A stretch of 64,000 bases of DNA from Artemia franciscana (GCF_032884065.1 NW_027062662.1:2114052-2178051); one strand, 5' to 3'. Positions 34,705 to 45,936 are shown, counted from the first letter of the stretch. Made by a program: numbers and translations. Notes: generated from the letters alone by a model not told the origin.

Positions 34705-34842
34705 ATCTATATTCACAGGTGGGACATAGGGACACAACTACAATGGCGCGTAACGACTTACACGCGCGGGAGGGCTTGGGGGGCGCAAAGCGCCCCCACC
34801 AACTAAGTGTTGGGGTGGCGCGAAGCGCCACCCCAACAGCTA

Positions 34843-34843
<1 letters not shown>

Positions 34844-34911
<68 letters not shown>
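34844..34911. repeat. AT microsatellite directly after the Helitron 3' end
   Basis: About 33 TA dinucleotides start at the base after the terminal CTAG. This agrees with the Helitron preference for inserting between A and T. Confidence 0.95.
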
Positions 34912-34914
<3 letters not shown>

Positions 34915-35559
34915 TAGTTTGTCCTTAGTGCTTAGCACTTACAATTTCTTATAAAATCCTTTAACATTGTATTGGTTGTTCTTTTTCAAAATTTGAGCTG
35001 TACTAGGCAAGTCCACCCCAAGGAAAGTTTGCCAGGAGAGGTGTTTGCCAGGAGAGGGGGGAGAGGTGTAACTTTTCAATGAATAGATGTGATGCCAATA
35101 AATTAAAGTACTTCAAACGTCTTAATAGGAAACAATTTTGTGATCAAAATGAAAATAACTGGTTTGTAAATAAATCTAAGGACAAAACTGGGGAAAAATA
35201 TGCAGGGTCCTTATGCCTCAAAGTGAAGTTTCAATTAGTTTCCTATTTCTAAGAGGGGACATCCCCATCCCCCAGCTGTACCCATTGTGTCATGAATTCA
35301 TTTTTAACACACGAAGAAGCTTCTATTGAGCACAAGTGTTGATATGGATGAATATGGACTTGAGGAACAACCACTGATGATTCATTTTGAAATCAAAATC
35401 CATAAGCAAAGTCTTCAAAGATAAATATCAAGACAGACATTTCACAACATAGTTTTTGCAGGACAACTAAATAAATGAAGGGGGATCAGGAAATTTTCCC
35501 ACAGAAAAGGGAAAAAACAAGGAGTGACTCAGACAAATTGTACTTACAGCTACAGTAGC
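34912..35559. other. ABCD4 intron 1; no gene seen
   Basis: Non-coding. A small tandem of gtttgccaggagagg lies near 35030-35065. Confidence 0.5.
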
Positions 35560-37990
35560 AAATAGACTGGGTAACAAGTAGAAATATGGTGTTTTTACTA
35601 GATTTTAATGCCCAGGTCGGTAGAAATAGGGATAGATGGTATCCTAGCCTCGATAAATTGGATGCAGGAAAAGAAAACAGTAATGGCTACAGACTTTTGC
35701 AATTTTGTAGGTATAAAAATCTAGTAATAACCAATACAGTGTTAGGTCACAAGATGGTCCAGAAGTTGACATGTATTCACATGATGGTAAGACAACAAAC
35801 CTTATTTATTATGTTATAGTAAACCGAAGACTGGAAGGATCAATACAACATACTAGGGTACATAGGAGTGCTGTTATTGATGTAAAAAGTAAAGTTAAAG
35901 CTGAAATTTTTGCAAGGGTAACTACGTCCCAGGAGTTTATAACGTTGGTAGACTCCAGGATGAGAATTTAAGAGAAACTTTCCAAGAACATTTGAATACT
36001 AAACTTGAGAGTATAAAATTTGACAATATGGAAGATGGTTGGAATAATTTAAGAAAAACAATTTGTTAGGTTGCTGATGGTGTCTTAGGGAAGAAAGTTA
36101 AGACTGCAGGTAAGAATACTAGTGAAAAAGCTTTATGTTTAACAGAGAGGAGGAGGTGTTTATACAAGAATTACCTGAGTGATAGATCATATGAACTAAG
36201 AAGGTGTGAAATGGAGGCCATGGGTAAAATTGTCAAGGATCTGGAATATGCAGCTAGATGACATAATAGTAAAATATTTTACTGGCATGTTAATAAATTG
36301 AGAGGGAGTAGTCAATCCATACTTGTCCCAGTTAAAGATAGGAATGGGGCTACAATTAGTGATAAGAAAAGAGTTAAAGAGAGATAGGGGGAAGTTTCTG
36401 AAAATGTGCTAAACTGAGATACAGTTGCAGAAAAAGATATAGAGGAAAATGAGAAAGCTTGCAATACCTTGGATGTGAAGGAAGAATTGTTTTGTGAGGA
36501 AGAATTAGCAACAGTATACTAAAAGGACTAAAAAAATAATAAGGTTCCAGGTGCTGATAGTATGGTAAATGAGTTTCTTAAATATGGTGACACTGAAGCT
36601 AGAAATAAGTTACTGAAGATTATGAACAAAATTTTTGAAAAAGGAAAAGTACCTAACGATTTTAGGAAAACTTAATTAAACCACTGTATAAGAAAGGTGA
36701 TAAGAGTGAGTGTCATAATTATCAGGGCATTAGTCTGATCCCTCTAGGTAGCAAATTACTTAGTAATATGATACTTTTTAGACTGAGAGATGCTGTAGAC
36801 AAAGTTTAAGAGAAGAACAGTGTGGTTTTAGAAATGGTAGAGGATGTGTTGAGCAAATTTTCACTCTTAGGTTAATAATTGAGAAGTACCTTAGTTTTCA
36901 AACACCTTTGGTCCTCAGTTTTATAAGTAATGAGAAAGCATTTGATTCTGTTGATACAAGAGCTTTAGCAAAGGTCTTATTGCTGTATGGTATACCAGAC
37001 AAAAAATTAAAGTAATTGGTGCTATGTACAAGAATAGCAGTACTGCAGTTAAGGTAGGAAATGAGGTTAGCAGCTGGCTTTGTATTAAATCGCGAGTTAT
37101 GCAGGGTTGTGTTCTATCCCCCTTTATATGGATCATTTTGATGGAGTTTGTCTTAAGGAAGCACAGGAAAGGCAATGGGAGACCACAGAATCAAATGGGA
37201 AGGAAAAACTCTCCTGGACTTAGATTATGCTGATGATTTAAGCATTCTAGATGAAAGTGTGAGCAAAATGAATAAACTTTTAGAGTTTTTGCAAGTTCAA
37301 GGTGCTCGAATAGGTTTGAAAATTAATGTTAAGAAGACTAAGTCACTAAAGCTAGGAATAAGTGAAGATGAAAAGGTTTTGTTGGGTAGCAAAAAGATTG
37401 ATATGGTGGACAGTTACACTTACCTTAGCAGTATTATTAGTAAAGATGATGGGAGCAGTGAAGATGTTAAAAGTAGAATATCCAAGGCTCAGGGTGTTTT
37501 TCACAGTTAAAAAAAGTTTGGAAGAATAGGAAGATAAGTCTGCAAACCAAGGTTAGAATATTGGAGGGCATGGTGATGACAATGGTCAAATATGGCTCTG
37601 AACCACAGGTGATCTGAAAAGCAGATGAAGATTTACTGGATGTTTTCCAGAGAAATTGTCTACAGAATATTCTGGGTACCTGGCTGACTGACCATATTTC
37701 AAACAGTATGCTGTCTAATTTCTAGGGCTATAATCAAAGAAAGGTTGAGATGGTTAGGGCAGGTTCTGTGGATGTAGGATGACAGATTTTCAAAGATTGT
37801 TCTTTTTGGCCAACCGTCTAGGGCTAAACAGAGAGCAGGTCCTACTTGTCTGGGGTGGGAAGATGTCTAAAAAATTCCTAGGAGGGTGTACAGAGGGATG
37901 CTTTGAATAGATTCGATGGAGGAGGAATGTGTGTAACTGTGTTGGCATCAGGCAGCTTAGTTCTGTGGTAAGTTGTTCATAGTAGTAGTA
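35560..37990 (+). mobile_element. LINE-A, longest copy (RTE-like)
   Basis: Best reference for the family in this window. It starts inside the endonuclease domain (LDFNAQVGRNRDRWYPSL, 35598 onward), passes the SNGYRLLQFCRY-NLVITNT segment and the linker, and reaches the RT domain: VMQGCVLSPFIW (about 37098), catalytic DYADDLSIL (about 37222-37250) and KINVKKTKSLKLGIS. It ends with the GHVLRM-like C-terminus (seen as RWLGQVL) and a 3' tail gtagtagtaataatg at about 37980-37994. Stops and frameshifts throughout make it a pseudogene, although YADD is kept. It is 5'-truncated and antisense to ABCD4. Confidence 0.9.
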
Positions 37991-39389
37991 ATAATGTTCT
38001 TAAGGCTTTCTAATATGGTCCTTCAGATTATAAACCAAATGGAAACCTTTAATATCCCTCCCCTCCTTTTCCTGTGTTTATCTCCTAGCAATTACAATTG
38101 GAAGGTGATAAACGTCATAATAAGAACAAATTTATATTTGGTGGAGTCCTACTAGGAAAAGTTTGAAAAAACAGAAAGACAAGTCCGCACATAAGAACTA
38201 GATTACTAGAAGTCATAGCCATAACAGAGATTAAGCATGGTTCTAGACATGGGTGCCATGGGCTTAATTTGCTATGGGGAGAAGGGAGAGGCAACTTCCC
38301 CTCCTGAACCTCGGTTATCCCCCCAGAATACAGTTTGCATCCCCCTCTGGCTGAAATTTAGTTTCTTCCAAAATCTTTTCAAACCTAAGATAAACCTGTG
38401 TATTTCAAGCATCAAAAGAAACAGATGAGTATTTTAGTATACATTTACCTTTATTATACTATAAGTAACTTTTAAATAGTAATATAAAGTACCTTTATAA
38501 TACTTTTAAAGTACTAAACAGTACCTTTATGGTACCAAATGGCTTATTTTTTAGTTTTTAGTGTCATTTTTGCTTGATTTGGGCAAATTGACTCCAATTA
38601 TGCCCCCAATGGATACGCAAAAAGGCCAAATGTTTTATTTTTTCCAACTTGTTCAATGTTTTGTAAAGAAATTGTTTAAGGATAGTCTTAGATACTTGTT
38701 TGTGTGACTGTATAAGTAAATGCATAACATTAGGGGAGAGAGCTCTCTTGAGTGAAATATCTATAATAGTATCTCCTGAATAAAATAAAATAGTATTGTA
38801 GATTTCTTATTTTATACTTCTTATCAATGTAACAGTTGTTACCTTGAAATCATATTCTCATTCTTTTGATGGTCCCAAATGGATGTATATAAAGCTAAAC
38901 AAAAATTAGATTCTCACTTTATATATACAATTTGTTTTGATTAATCAGATTATCCATTCTCTCCATTGTTATCCACATATTTATAATATTTAAAACAATC
39001 TTTTTATCTAACACTTGCAATCAATCACTAGGGTCAAACTGGATTTTTGAGTATATACAGGATTACTTGTTCTAAGATGCATCAAGACATGAAGAAACAA
39101 CAACAAAGAGACATGTTATTAGAGTCAAGATCATCACATGAAAATATCTAAAAAGAGAACACAAGTTCAAAGAAAATGAGAATATGCATATTTCCTATGG
39201 TATTTATGGTATTTTATAATATGGTATTTTTGGCATATTTAACTTGCAAATTTTTTGAACTGTCAAACAATGAATGGTGCTGCTTTCATTTAAAATGTCT
39301 TTAACAGAGAATGAAGAGACATAGATGCTTTGAAAGTTTGGCAGCTAACATATCATTAAAATAAAATTCACAGCAAGTGCCTTCAAGCA
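37991..39389. other. ABCD4 intron 1; no gene seen
   Basis: AT-rich sequence with a small cluster of agtacctttataatac-like repeats near 38450-38545 and a tatggtattt repeat near 39195-39240. No coding feature. Confidence 0.5.
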
Positions 39390-40260
39390 GCATGCATTCC
39401 AGTCAGTAAAACCAATTGAAACAAACCTATTCAAATCATACAAAGTAGTTACAAATCTGATAGACCAAGGACATCCAGTCAACCTACTTCTACTAGACTT
39501 TGTTGGAGCCTTTGACTAGGTATCCCATAGTTGACTGTGTTCCAAATTATCTGCTGCCAGCATCAATTCAGCCATAGTAGACTGGCTAATGAAATCTTCA
39601 CTAGCTGCAAGCATGAAATCAATTTATTTAAGATGATGGCCCATCTATCTATTCTGATGAGGCCATAGTAATGAGTGGAATACCACAGGTAACTGTACTA
39701 GGCTCAACCCTTTTTCCGATTTACATCAACAACATTTTCAATCGTGTGGATAATAATATGATTTGTTTGCAGATGATACCAAACTTTTTGGCATTCCAAA
39801 CCCACAGAGAATCCAACACAACATAGACAGGGAACATGATTGGACTCAAGACTGGCTTTTCTGATTCAATACAACCAAAGCTGTACTCTGCACCTTGGAC
39901 TCAACAACCCAATGATTATCTTCTCATTTTTCAATCCCATCACTAAAATAAGGGAGCATCTAGAGAATAGAGAAGAAGAAAGGGACCTTGATGTCATTGT
40001 CAACAACAAGTTGAGGTTCCAAACCCACATTCGGCATGTTGTTTCCTAAGCAAGCTCCATCCTTGGCCTATTAGATTGGAACATCAGTAGCCAAGAGGCA
40101 ACAATATTCATAAAACTAAAAAAAAACGTGTTAGACCTCATCCTGATTTTGGCATGTGCCATACTGGTCCCTCTTATCAGCAAGATATAAGGCTCATCAA
40201 AAACGTTCAGAGGTGAGCAATGAAGTGCATGAAAAGCCTAAAATCACCTTTATATGAGAA
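39390..40260 (+). mobile_element. CR1/Jockey-like LINE RT fragment, decayed
   Basis: Plus-strand frames, broken repeatedly, give LIDQGHPVNLLLLDFVGAFD (RT motif A), SGIPQVTVLGSTLFPIYINN (motif B region), FADDTKLFGI (catalytic FADD, about 39768-39795), VIVNNKLRFQTHIRHVVS and a C-terminal segment to about 40250. It is a different family from LINE-A and probably distinct from the 27.3-kb element. Not functional. Confidence 0.85.
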
Positions 40261-40974
40261 CTAAACTTTAGTTTTTGGTCATCCCATAATGCCAAAATTT
40301 TGAAAAAATCTTTGAAAAATTATAAAATACTTGCTTATACCATTCCTAAGAGCACAACATTTTACTTAGTGCCTGTCCCTTGATTTGCAAATCTATAGCC
40401 CAAATCATATATACTTTATGAATTCTTGTAGGCTGGCTGTTTTTTTTTAAAATCAATTTAATAGCAACTAATCAACATCAATGGCAAGAAGCAGCAAGAA
40501 AATAGAATATATATATAATTTGGGGTAAATTTATATCTTTTCATGTTATATAGCTAGAAAGAGAGTGAATTTATCACTTGGTGCCTTTTTTATGTCTTTC
40601 CAAATATTATAATTACTTCCAGGACAAATTCTCTTTTGAGCCCTTAAAGAGGTTTAAAATAGGCTTTAGTACCCATAGGCTCAAAAAATTGATTGAAAAA
40701 GAAAAAAAAACTGTCTTGTGAAAAAAATTGTCGTTTGTTGTTCTAGAATGGTAATGATTATTTTGACTAACCTTATTGATAAAATGCTATATTGAAAACA
40801 AATGAATTTTCAAAAAGAGCCTGCAGCCCCTTAAAAACAGCATTAAAACAAATTAGAAAGCACACCATTGTTAAAAACCCTAAACAAGAAACTTAAAGTC
40901 CCCACCTTGAAAAATAAAGAGATTTTGCATGGGCAGCACTGATCTTTTTTTCTTTTTTGGTATGTTTTTTTTTT
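40261..40974. other. ABCD4 intron 1; no gene seen
   Basis: Non-coding. The part around 40560-40680 resembles 2870-3000, an unclassified repeat shared across the window. Confidence 0.5.
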
Positions 40975-41515
40975 GCTGCTAGCAGGGCACTAAAACATCA
41001 TAACCTAGAGAGTTGTTTAAGGGTTCATTTAAAAGCTAATTTTATAGCTAATTATTTTTAAACTTAATATCAAAGTTTAAATAAGTTATGACTTAGCTTT
41101 AGGGCCCCCATTAACAGCTCAAAATGGAACTTGAATTTGAAGGAGCTATTTTTTTGTTGTTTTTTTTTTTTTTTTGCTGCTAGCAGGGCACTAAAACAAA
41201 ATAACCTAGAGAGTTGTTTAAGGGTTCATTTAAAAGCTTATTTTATAGCTAATTATTTTTTAACTTAAAATGGAACTTGAAGTAAAAGCAATTATTATGG
41301 TTATTATTTTGACTAACCTTATTGATAAATTTTTCTTTTTTTGTTCATTTAAAAGCTAACTTATTTTTGTTTTTTTGTTCATTTAAAAGCTAATTTTATA
41401 GCTCATTATTTTTTAGCTTAACATCATAGTTTAAATAAGTTATGAGTTAACTTTAGGGCCCCCATTAAGGGCTCAAAATGGAACTTGAACTAAAAGCAAT
41501 TATTATGTTTATGAG
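40975..41515. repeat. Tandem repeat, about 201-bp period
   Basis: The unit beginning gctgctagcagggcactaaa occurs at 40975 and 41176. A partial third unit (about 41344-41515) repeats the ttcatttaaaagctaatttt and ttagggcccccattaa segments. T-runs between units vary in length. Confidence 0.9.
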
Positions 41516-42056
41516 GAGCCCAAAAGAAGACATCAAGAGATTTAATCATTTTCTTCCTAGCTAAATTTTATGAAAAAGTTTAAATTTATTCAATTTAAAC
41601 TAATTATTTGCAAATTATAGTAAAGAGATGGGGGGGGGGTAATATGAAGTGATGCACTTTTCAGAATGATAAAAGTAAGAATTATAGAATTTCTTATTTT
41701 ATAGGGTTTCCAGTATATTTCAGAATAATGGTTCTCAAGAAGGAGACATGCTAAAACAAAAATCAATGCATTTTCAGTTTGCTCAGTTTGCTAAAGTTGC
41801 ACTTATTATAATTCATCCCATTTTTTGATATATGCCTCATATGAAGGGCATCAAACTAAAAAAATTAACACAATAGAATTATTACTTTATAATATGCAGC
41901 ATTTTTATATTAATCAGATTATCATGTTCCCTTCTATTATTATTCACATTTTTAACTTATTTTAAATAGTGTTATTATTTATATTCAGTAAAATCACTCA
42001 GGTTAAATTGGATATGTCTCATATGCACAGCATAACTGGTCTTACAATGGACCAGT

Positions 42057-43200
42057 CAAGGGAAATGGTAAAATTCTAGTTTTGCTACTTTTTAGCTATC
42101 TTGGAAAGGGGTTAGGTTAGGGAAGTAAAACTTCCAGTAATGAATCCAGGACCAAAAACATACTCTGGTAAGGTATTGCCAAGCTTCTATGTTAAGACTC
42201 TTCTGATTTCCAAGTCTTTAAAATTTGCCTATGTGACAGGTCTATACCTATTGGAATTTGACAAAACAACATTTTACCTTAATTTTCAGTGATGGGTTTT
42301 TTTTTTGTTTTAGTTTGAACATGTAATTCTTGTTATTTGAGTAAAATTATAAGTCATCAATATTTTTTTCTAAACTTAGGAAATGTATTTGCAAATTTCT
42401 TAAACCTCATAAATTGGGATTAAGCAAAGTTGTGAAGCTGAAAACAGTTTTTGTTGTACTTCACTTAAGCAAAAGCTTTATTGTGCAAGGTTTTAGTTTC
42501 ATATTACAAAGATTTTTAAAAGTCATCAAAGGTCACTGTCCTCTAGAAAGAGAAGGAGTGGAGGCAGGTAGACTTACTTCAAAATATCTCCCTTAGACAT
42601 ACTTTAATCTGCAGATCCATCCCTGAAAGTTTCATTTTCCTAATCTACAAAATAGATCTTCTGCTCAAATGAAGTACAAGAAAACTGTTTTCAGCATCAC
42701 AACTTTGCTTAATCCTGATTTATGAGGTTTCAAAGATCTGCAGATATATTTCTTTGATTTAGAAAATACCCATTGATGTGGCCTAAATTCTTTACATATA
42801 ACATGAATTCTATTTTCAGAACTAAAACCAAAGAAATGATAACTGAAAATTAAGGTAAAATGTTTTGGCAAAATTTCAATAGGTTTGGACCTGTCCAATT
42901 GGGAAATTTCTAAGACTTAGAAATCAGAAGAGGATTTACACAGAAATTTGGCAATATCTTCCCAGAGTATGTTTTTGGCCCTGGATTAATTACTGAAAGT
43001 TATATTTTCCTAGCATAACCCCTTTCCAAGATAGCAAAAAGTAGCAAACTAGAGTTTTAATAGGAAAATTTCAAATACTAGATACCAGAAGAGGGTTAAC
43101 ATTGAAGCTAGACAATAACTTGTCAGAGTAAGTTTTGACTCAGGATCTATTAGCCTAGTGAAAGTTTCATTTTCCTAACCTAACCCCTTTACATGATGGC
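42057..43200. repeat. Large imperfect inverted repeat with extra tandem segment
   Basis: The left arm (about 42057-42475) is matched in reverse complement by about 42668-43080. The inner parts share attaagcaaagttgtgaagc / gcatcacaactttgcttaat; the outer parts share ctatcttggaaaggggttag / cctttccaagatag. The segment at about 43080-43200 is a second direct copy of part of the right arm (ctaacccctttacatgatgg). The centre is near 42570. It ends about 130 bp from ABCD4 exon 1, within intron 1. Confidence 0.85.
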
Positions 43201-43328
43201 AAAAAGTAGCTAAACAAGAATTTTACCCAAGATATAAAAATAGAATCATCAAGAATTTTTTGCTTGATTAATTATTTTAAAAAAGTATTAGCTTAGCTTA
43301 TATAATTACCCTCATCTTTAGTACTTAC

Positions 43329-43458
43329 CAAGCAAGTTAAGAAAGAGAAGAGTTGAAAATAAAGCAACTGTTGGTGATAAAAGTCTTGGAAATATTATCT
43401 TCTGAATTCTATAAAATCTTCTAATAAATCTGATGTCAAATCCATTTTCACCAACCAT
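43329..43458 (-). CDS. ABCD4: ABCD4 exon 1 with start codon
   Basis: The ATG at 43458-43456 opens MVGENGFDIRFIRRFYRIQK, followed by a hydrophobic helix ending FLNLL plus one base, 43 codons in all. The donor GTAAGT is at 43323-43328. From memory, human ABCD4 reads LDLQFLQRFLQILKVLFP and ends TLLEQFVIYQ, with the same spacing from LD/FD to the EQ at the exon 2 junction. An in-frame TAA lies 12 nt upstream of the ATG, so this is the first possible start. The human protein has about 15 more residues before this. The exon gives a short cytosolic N-terminus and transmembrane helix 1. The 17.4-kb intron that follows is full of transposons. Confidence 0.94.
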
Positions 43459-43742
43459 GTCAGCAAGTAATTAATTCAAAGTCAAGACAGAATCTGAAAG
43501 AGTTGCCGAATATTATGAGACACAAATATCTTTGAACCTTATCAACTGGAAAAATTTGCCGGAATCTTTCCAGCAAGACTTTGTCCATAGGAATACAGCA
43601 AGGGCTATATGAGACCTTCGTTTTGAATGAAAAAGTAATAGTCTGATACGCTTTGAGTGTGTTATTTAGATAAATTTTGGCAAAATTAATTAATTTTTAA
43701 AAGTTTTGAAACTACTATTCCTCTGGCGTCCACGTTTCCGTA
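43459..43742 (-). promoter_or_regulatory. ABCD4 5' flank squeezed against a transposon
   Basis: Only 284 bp separate the start codon from the left end of the DNA transposon at 43743. This must hold the 5' UTR and perhaps the core promoter, or an intron into an upstream non-coding exon (a ctctttcag acceptor-like string lies about 30-40 bp above the ATG). No clear TATA box or initiator can be named. Confidence 0.4.
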
Positions 43743-43863
43743 TAGTCAGGGAGCCACTCAACGAAAATGTGTCGGGTAGGTGATCAGTGAGCAGCAGAAG
43801 GTTTGACAACGGAATATGGGGTAATAGATAGCGCTGATCACGAAAATGGGTGTTATATACTCG
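43743..43863 (+). repeat. Left terminal inverted repeat of the Academ-like transposon
   Basis: Perfect for its outer 15 bp, then blocks of strong similarity to the right end: ggtgatcagtgagcagcaga (about 43779-43798) and cgaaaatgggtgttatatac (43841-43860). Confidence 0.85.
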
Positions 43864-44304
43864 GCCGGGGGGTGCTTGACCCCGAAAATTGAAAATTTCG
43901 TGTTTTTTTTTATTATTAAATCACGTTTCGGAAAAATTTCCACAATGATCGCCAAATCTTTCGTAACTGATGCCAGAAGTGACGAGTACAGTAGGGACCA
44001 TCGCTAATGACCTTGAAACTTGCAATTTTATTTTTTTTATTCGCGCTGGAAAAGATTTCACGCCTAGATTCAGCTGGTAGCGGATAGTTTTATTATCTCA
44101 GACAGGAAGATTGCCACTATACTCGACAATGACCTTGATTACAACTCTCTTTCATTCCTAATCAGAATTATTAGTAAACTTGACAAGATTATTATTCAAT
44201 AAGCTTGAATAAACAAAAAAAAGATTACTATACTAACACCTGCTACGGATTTCGTGAACGGCACTTGTTACTACAAAAGTTAAAAAGTAGCTCAGCATAT
44301 CAAA

Positions 44305-45936
44305 TTATCCATCAAGCATATCAAACTCGTCCATAAAACACTTCCCACCACAGCCACAAAGTAAATTGCAAGGTCTATTTCCAGCACATGAACATTTTTT
44401 TGTACAGCGCTTGCACGAGCAGTACTGGGGGACCACACCTTCTGAAAATGCCTGAAGGGTAGACACAACTGGCCTAACCCCACCGTCTTGAAACATCCAG
44501 CCAAATTGCAGGGGATCCAGAAACTGTGGCTTTGCTTGATTTGCTTGCAAAAAAATGTCCAACTGCAGGTATACGCGCTTAGCATGACACTCAAAGGCAG
44601 CGTCAGATGGTGGCAAATACTTAAGCTCCCGCTTTTGAGGGTACAAATGCACTCTTAATTCATTAAGAGAGGTAAAGTGGTCTGGGTCTTTTCCGTATGA
44701 GGCAACAACGACCTTTTTGCAAATCACACTGAATTTTTCTAGAACCGCAGGGTCGAGCTTTGACTTCTGTATCTCTTGGACAAGCAAAGCAATCGGTTTC
44801 TCCAATCCCCATTTCTCGACAGCCTTGGCCACCACTCGTTTTCCTTTAGAAAACATGAAACCCACGGTATCACACCCTGAAAGCGTATGAAGAAGGCAGA
44901 TGGAGTGAACAAAATCGTTCGGTAAATTGCTGCAAAGCCGATGTATAGGCACTAAATAGCTGTGGAACCTGACATAAACTTTCCGCTTTTCACAATTTGG
45001 GTGGTTCCCAAGGAATAACTTGTAGTGATATAGCAAGACGACAACTATGTCTGTGTCATTCGCATCGACCAAAACGACATCGAAACCCCTCTCCAAACAG
45101 TCCAACATGTGTAACACAACTCTTGTATCGGCCTCTTCATGGGTACAGCTCAAACGCTCTTCAGAGTTTGTATCAGCATTTCCACTTCTGTTGAGCATCA
45201 CCACTCTCATCCGGTCTCGAAAGCCTCCTGAGAGGTACACAGTGAACCCTGCTTGCAGCAGGTGAACTGAGTTTTCAAACTCACCGAATAGAAGCTCAAT
45301 CAGTCTTGCCTTTGTCTTGGAATTTGAGAGCAACGAATTCCAGTCATCTAGGGTTGTGTGTCTACCTAGAGCTACCGGAGACCTGTTTGAACATCCTCGC
45401 TGCTCATGGCAACCACCGCAGTCCTTTAGGCAGATCACCTTGCCTTCTTCGTCGGAATATCCAAAAATCCCAGCATATCTATCTGCAAGGACGTGCAGCT
45501 CCTTAACGTTGCTGTTGAAAGACACAAGCGTAGAAAATGTCCGTTTTCCATAGCTCTCAACGGTTTCCGATGGATTTGGTGGATGGCTTCTGAGGTAGGG
45601 CATCAAGTCTACAACCCTTGAGTGAGTCGACTCACTGCTAATCTCGAGGTTAACGGGCCACTCGCTCAAGCTGATTTTTGTTTTCAAATACTCCAGAAGA
45701 GCTGACTTTGTTCCTGTCCGAAGCACAACCATTCCAGATATGGCACTTCTCTGGAATATAGAAGGTGCATATGGAAGAAGCTCATGGGAAAGCAAATTCT
45801 TTAGATGGTGAAGTCCTCTTTCGCCTGTAAAGTCAACACTCACCAATACCCTTTTGACAGTTTGAAGTTCAACATCGGTAAGGCTATTTACAGCACTAGA
45901 AGTATTGGTTGCTTTTTTTCTGTTTCGCCTTCTCAT
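44305..45936 (-). CDS. Academ-like transposase, C-terminal frame (543 aa)
   Basis: Probable catalytic part of the transposon protein. Visible motifs: a Cys cluster CLKDCGGCHEQRGC (169-182), HEEADTR (266-272), DANDTDIVVVL (291-301), SGCDTVGFMFSKGK (353-366) and a Cys-rich tail of ten cysteines (506-533, CSCKRCTKKCSC and so on). EAD-R, DTD and GCDT in this order and spacing resemble the acidic metal-binding residues and helix-hairpin start of XPG/FEN nucleases (EAEA, D-D, GCDY). That is my inference from pattern, not a search. The frame overlaps the end of the 343-aa frame and has no good start of its own; its first Met is inside the overlap. It runs without introns to a stop 563 bp inside the left end of the element. 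Confidence 0.85.
   Translation of the reverse strand: MRRRNRKKATNTSSAVNSLTDVELQTVKRVLVSVDFTGERGLHHLKNLLSHELLPYAPSIFQRSAISGMVVLRTGTKSALLEYLKTKISLSEWPVNLEISSESTHSRVVDLMPYLRSHPPNPSETVESYGKRTFSTLVSFNSNVKELHVLADRYAGIFGYSDEEGKVICLKDCGGCHEQRGCSNRSPVALGRHTTLDDWNSLLSNSKTKARLIELLFGEFENSVHLLQAGFTVYLSGGFRDRMRVVMLNRSGNADTNSEERLSCTHEEADTRVVLHMLDCLERGFDVVLVDANDTDIVVVLLYHYKLFLGNHPNCEKRKVYVRFHSYLVPIHRLCSNLPNDFVHSICLLHTLSGCDTVGFMFSKGKRVVAKAVEKWGLEKPIALLVQEIQKSKLDPAVLEKFSVICKKVVVASYGKDPDHFTSLNELRVHLYPQKRELKYLPPSDAAFECHAKRVYLQLDIFLQANQAKPQFLDPLQFGWMFQDGGVRPVVSTLQAFSEGVVPQYCSCKRCTKKCSCAGNRPCNLLCGCGGKCFMDEFDMLDG

Larger units (their letters stand above)
33541..34843 (+). mobile_element. Helitron, internally deleted, with helicase tail
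   Basis: The 3' end has the Helitron signature: a 13-bp perfect hairpin GTTGGGGTGGCGC-gaa-GCGCCACCCCAAC (34809-34837), two bases, then terminal CTAG (34840-34843) followed by T. The 5' end is ctatatatat... (33541), where TC would be expected, so the first base may be lost or changed. The interior has many gaccgggacacaggg-type repeats. At about 34450-34640 the plus strand encodes, with one stop and a frameshift, INKAQGQSLES and then [20 protein letters not shown]. This is the C-terminal Pif1-type helicase motif of RepHel. Everything else of RepHel is missing, so the copy is non-autonomous. Confidence 0.88.

Noticed and set aside
34530..34928. 132-residue plus-strand open frame with long Ile-Tyr runs
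   Set aside because: It is the wrong frame of the Helitron helicase tail followed by AT microsatellites; the Ile-Tyr runs are just translated TATA repeats.
45905..45925. Programmed -1 ribosomal frameshift in the transposon gene
   Set aside because: The A7 run looks slippery, but the downstream frame needs a +1 shift, so ordinary -1 slippage cannot join the frames.
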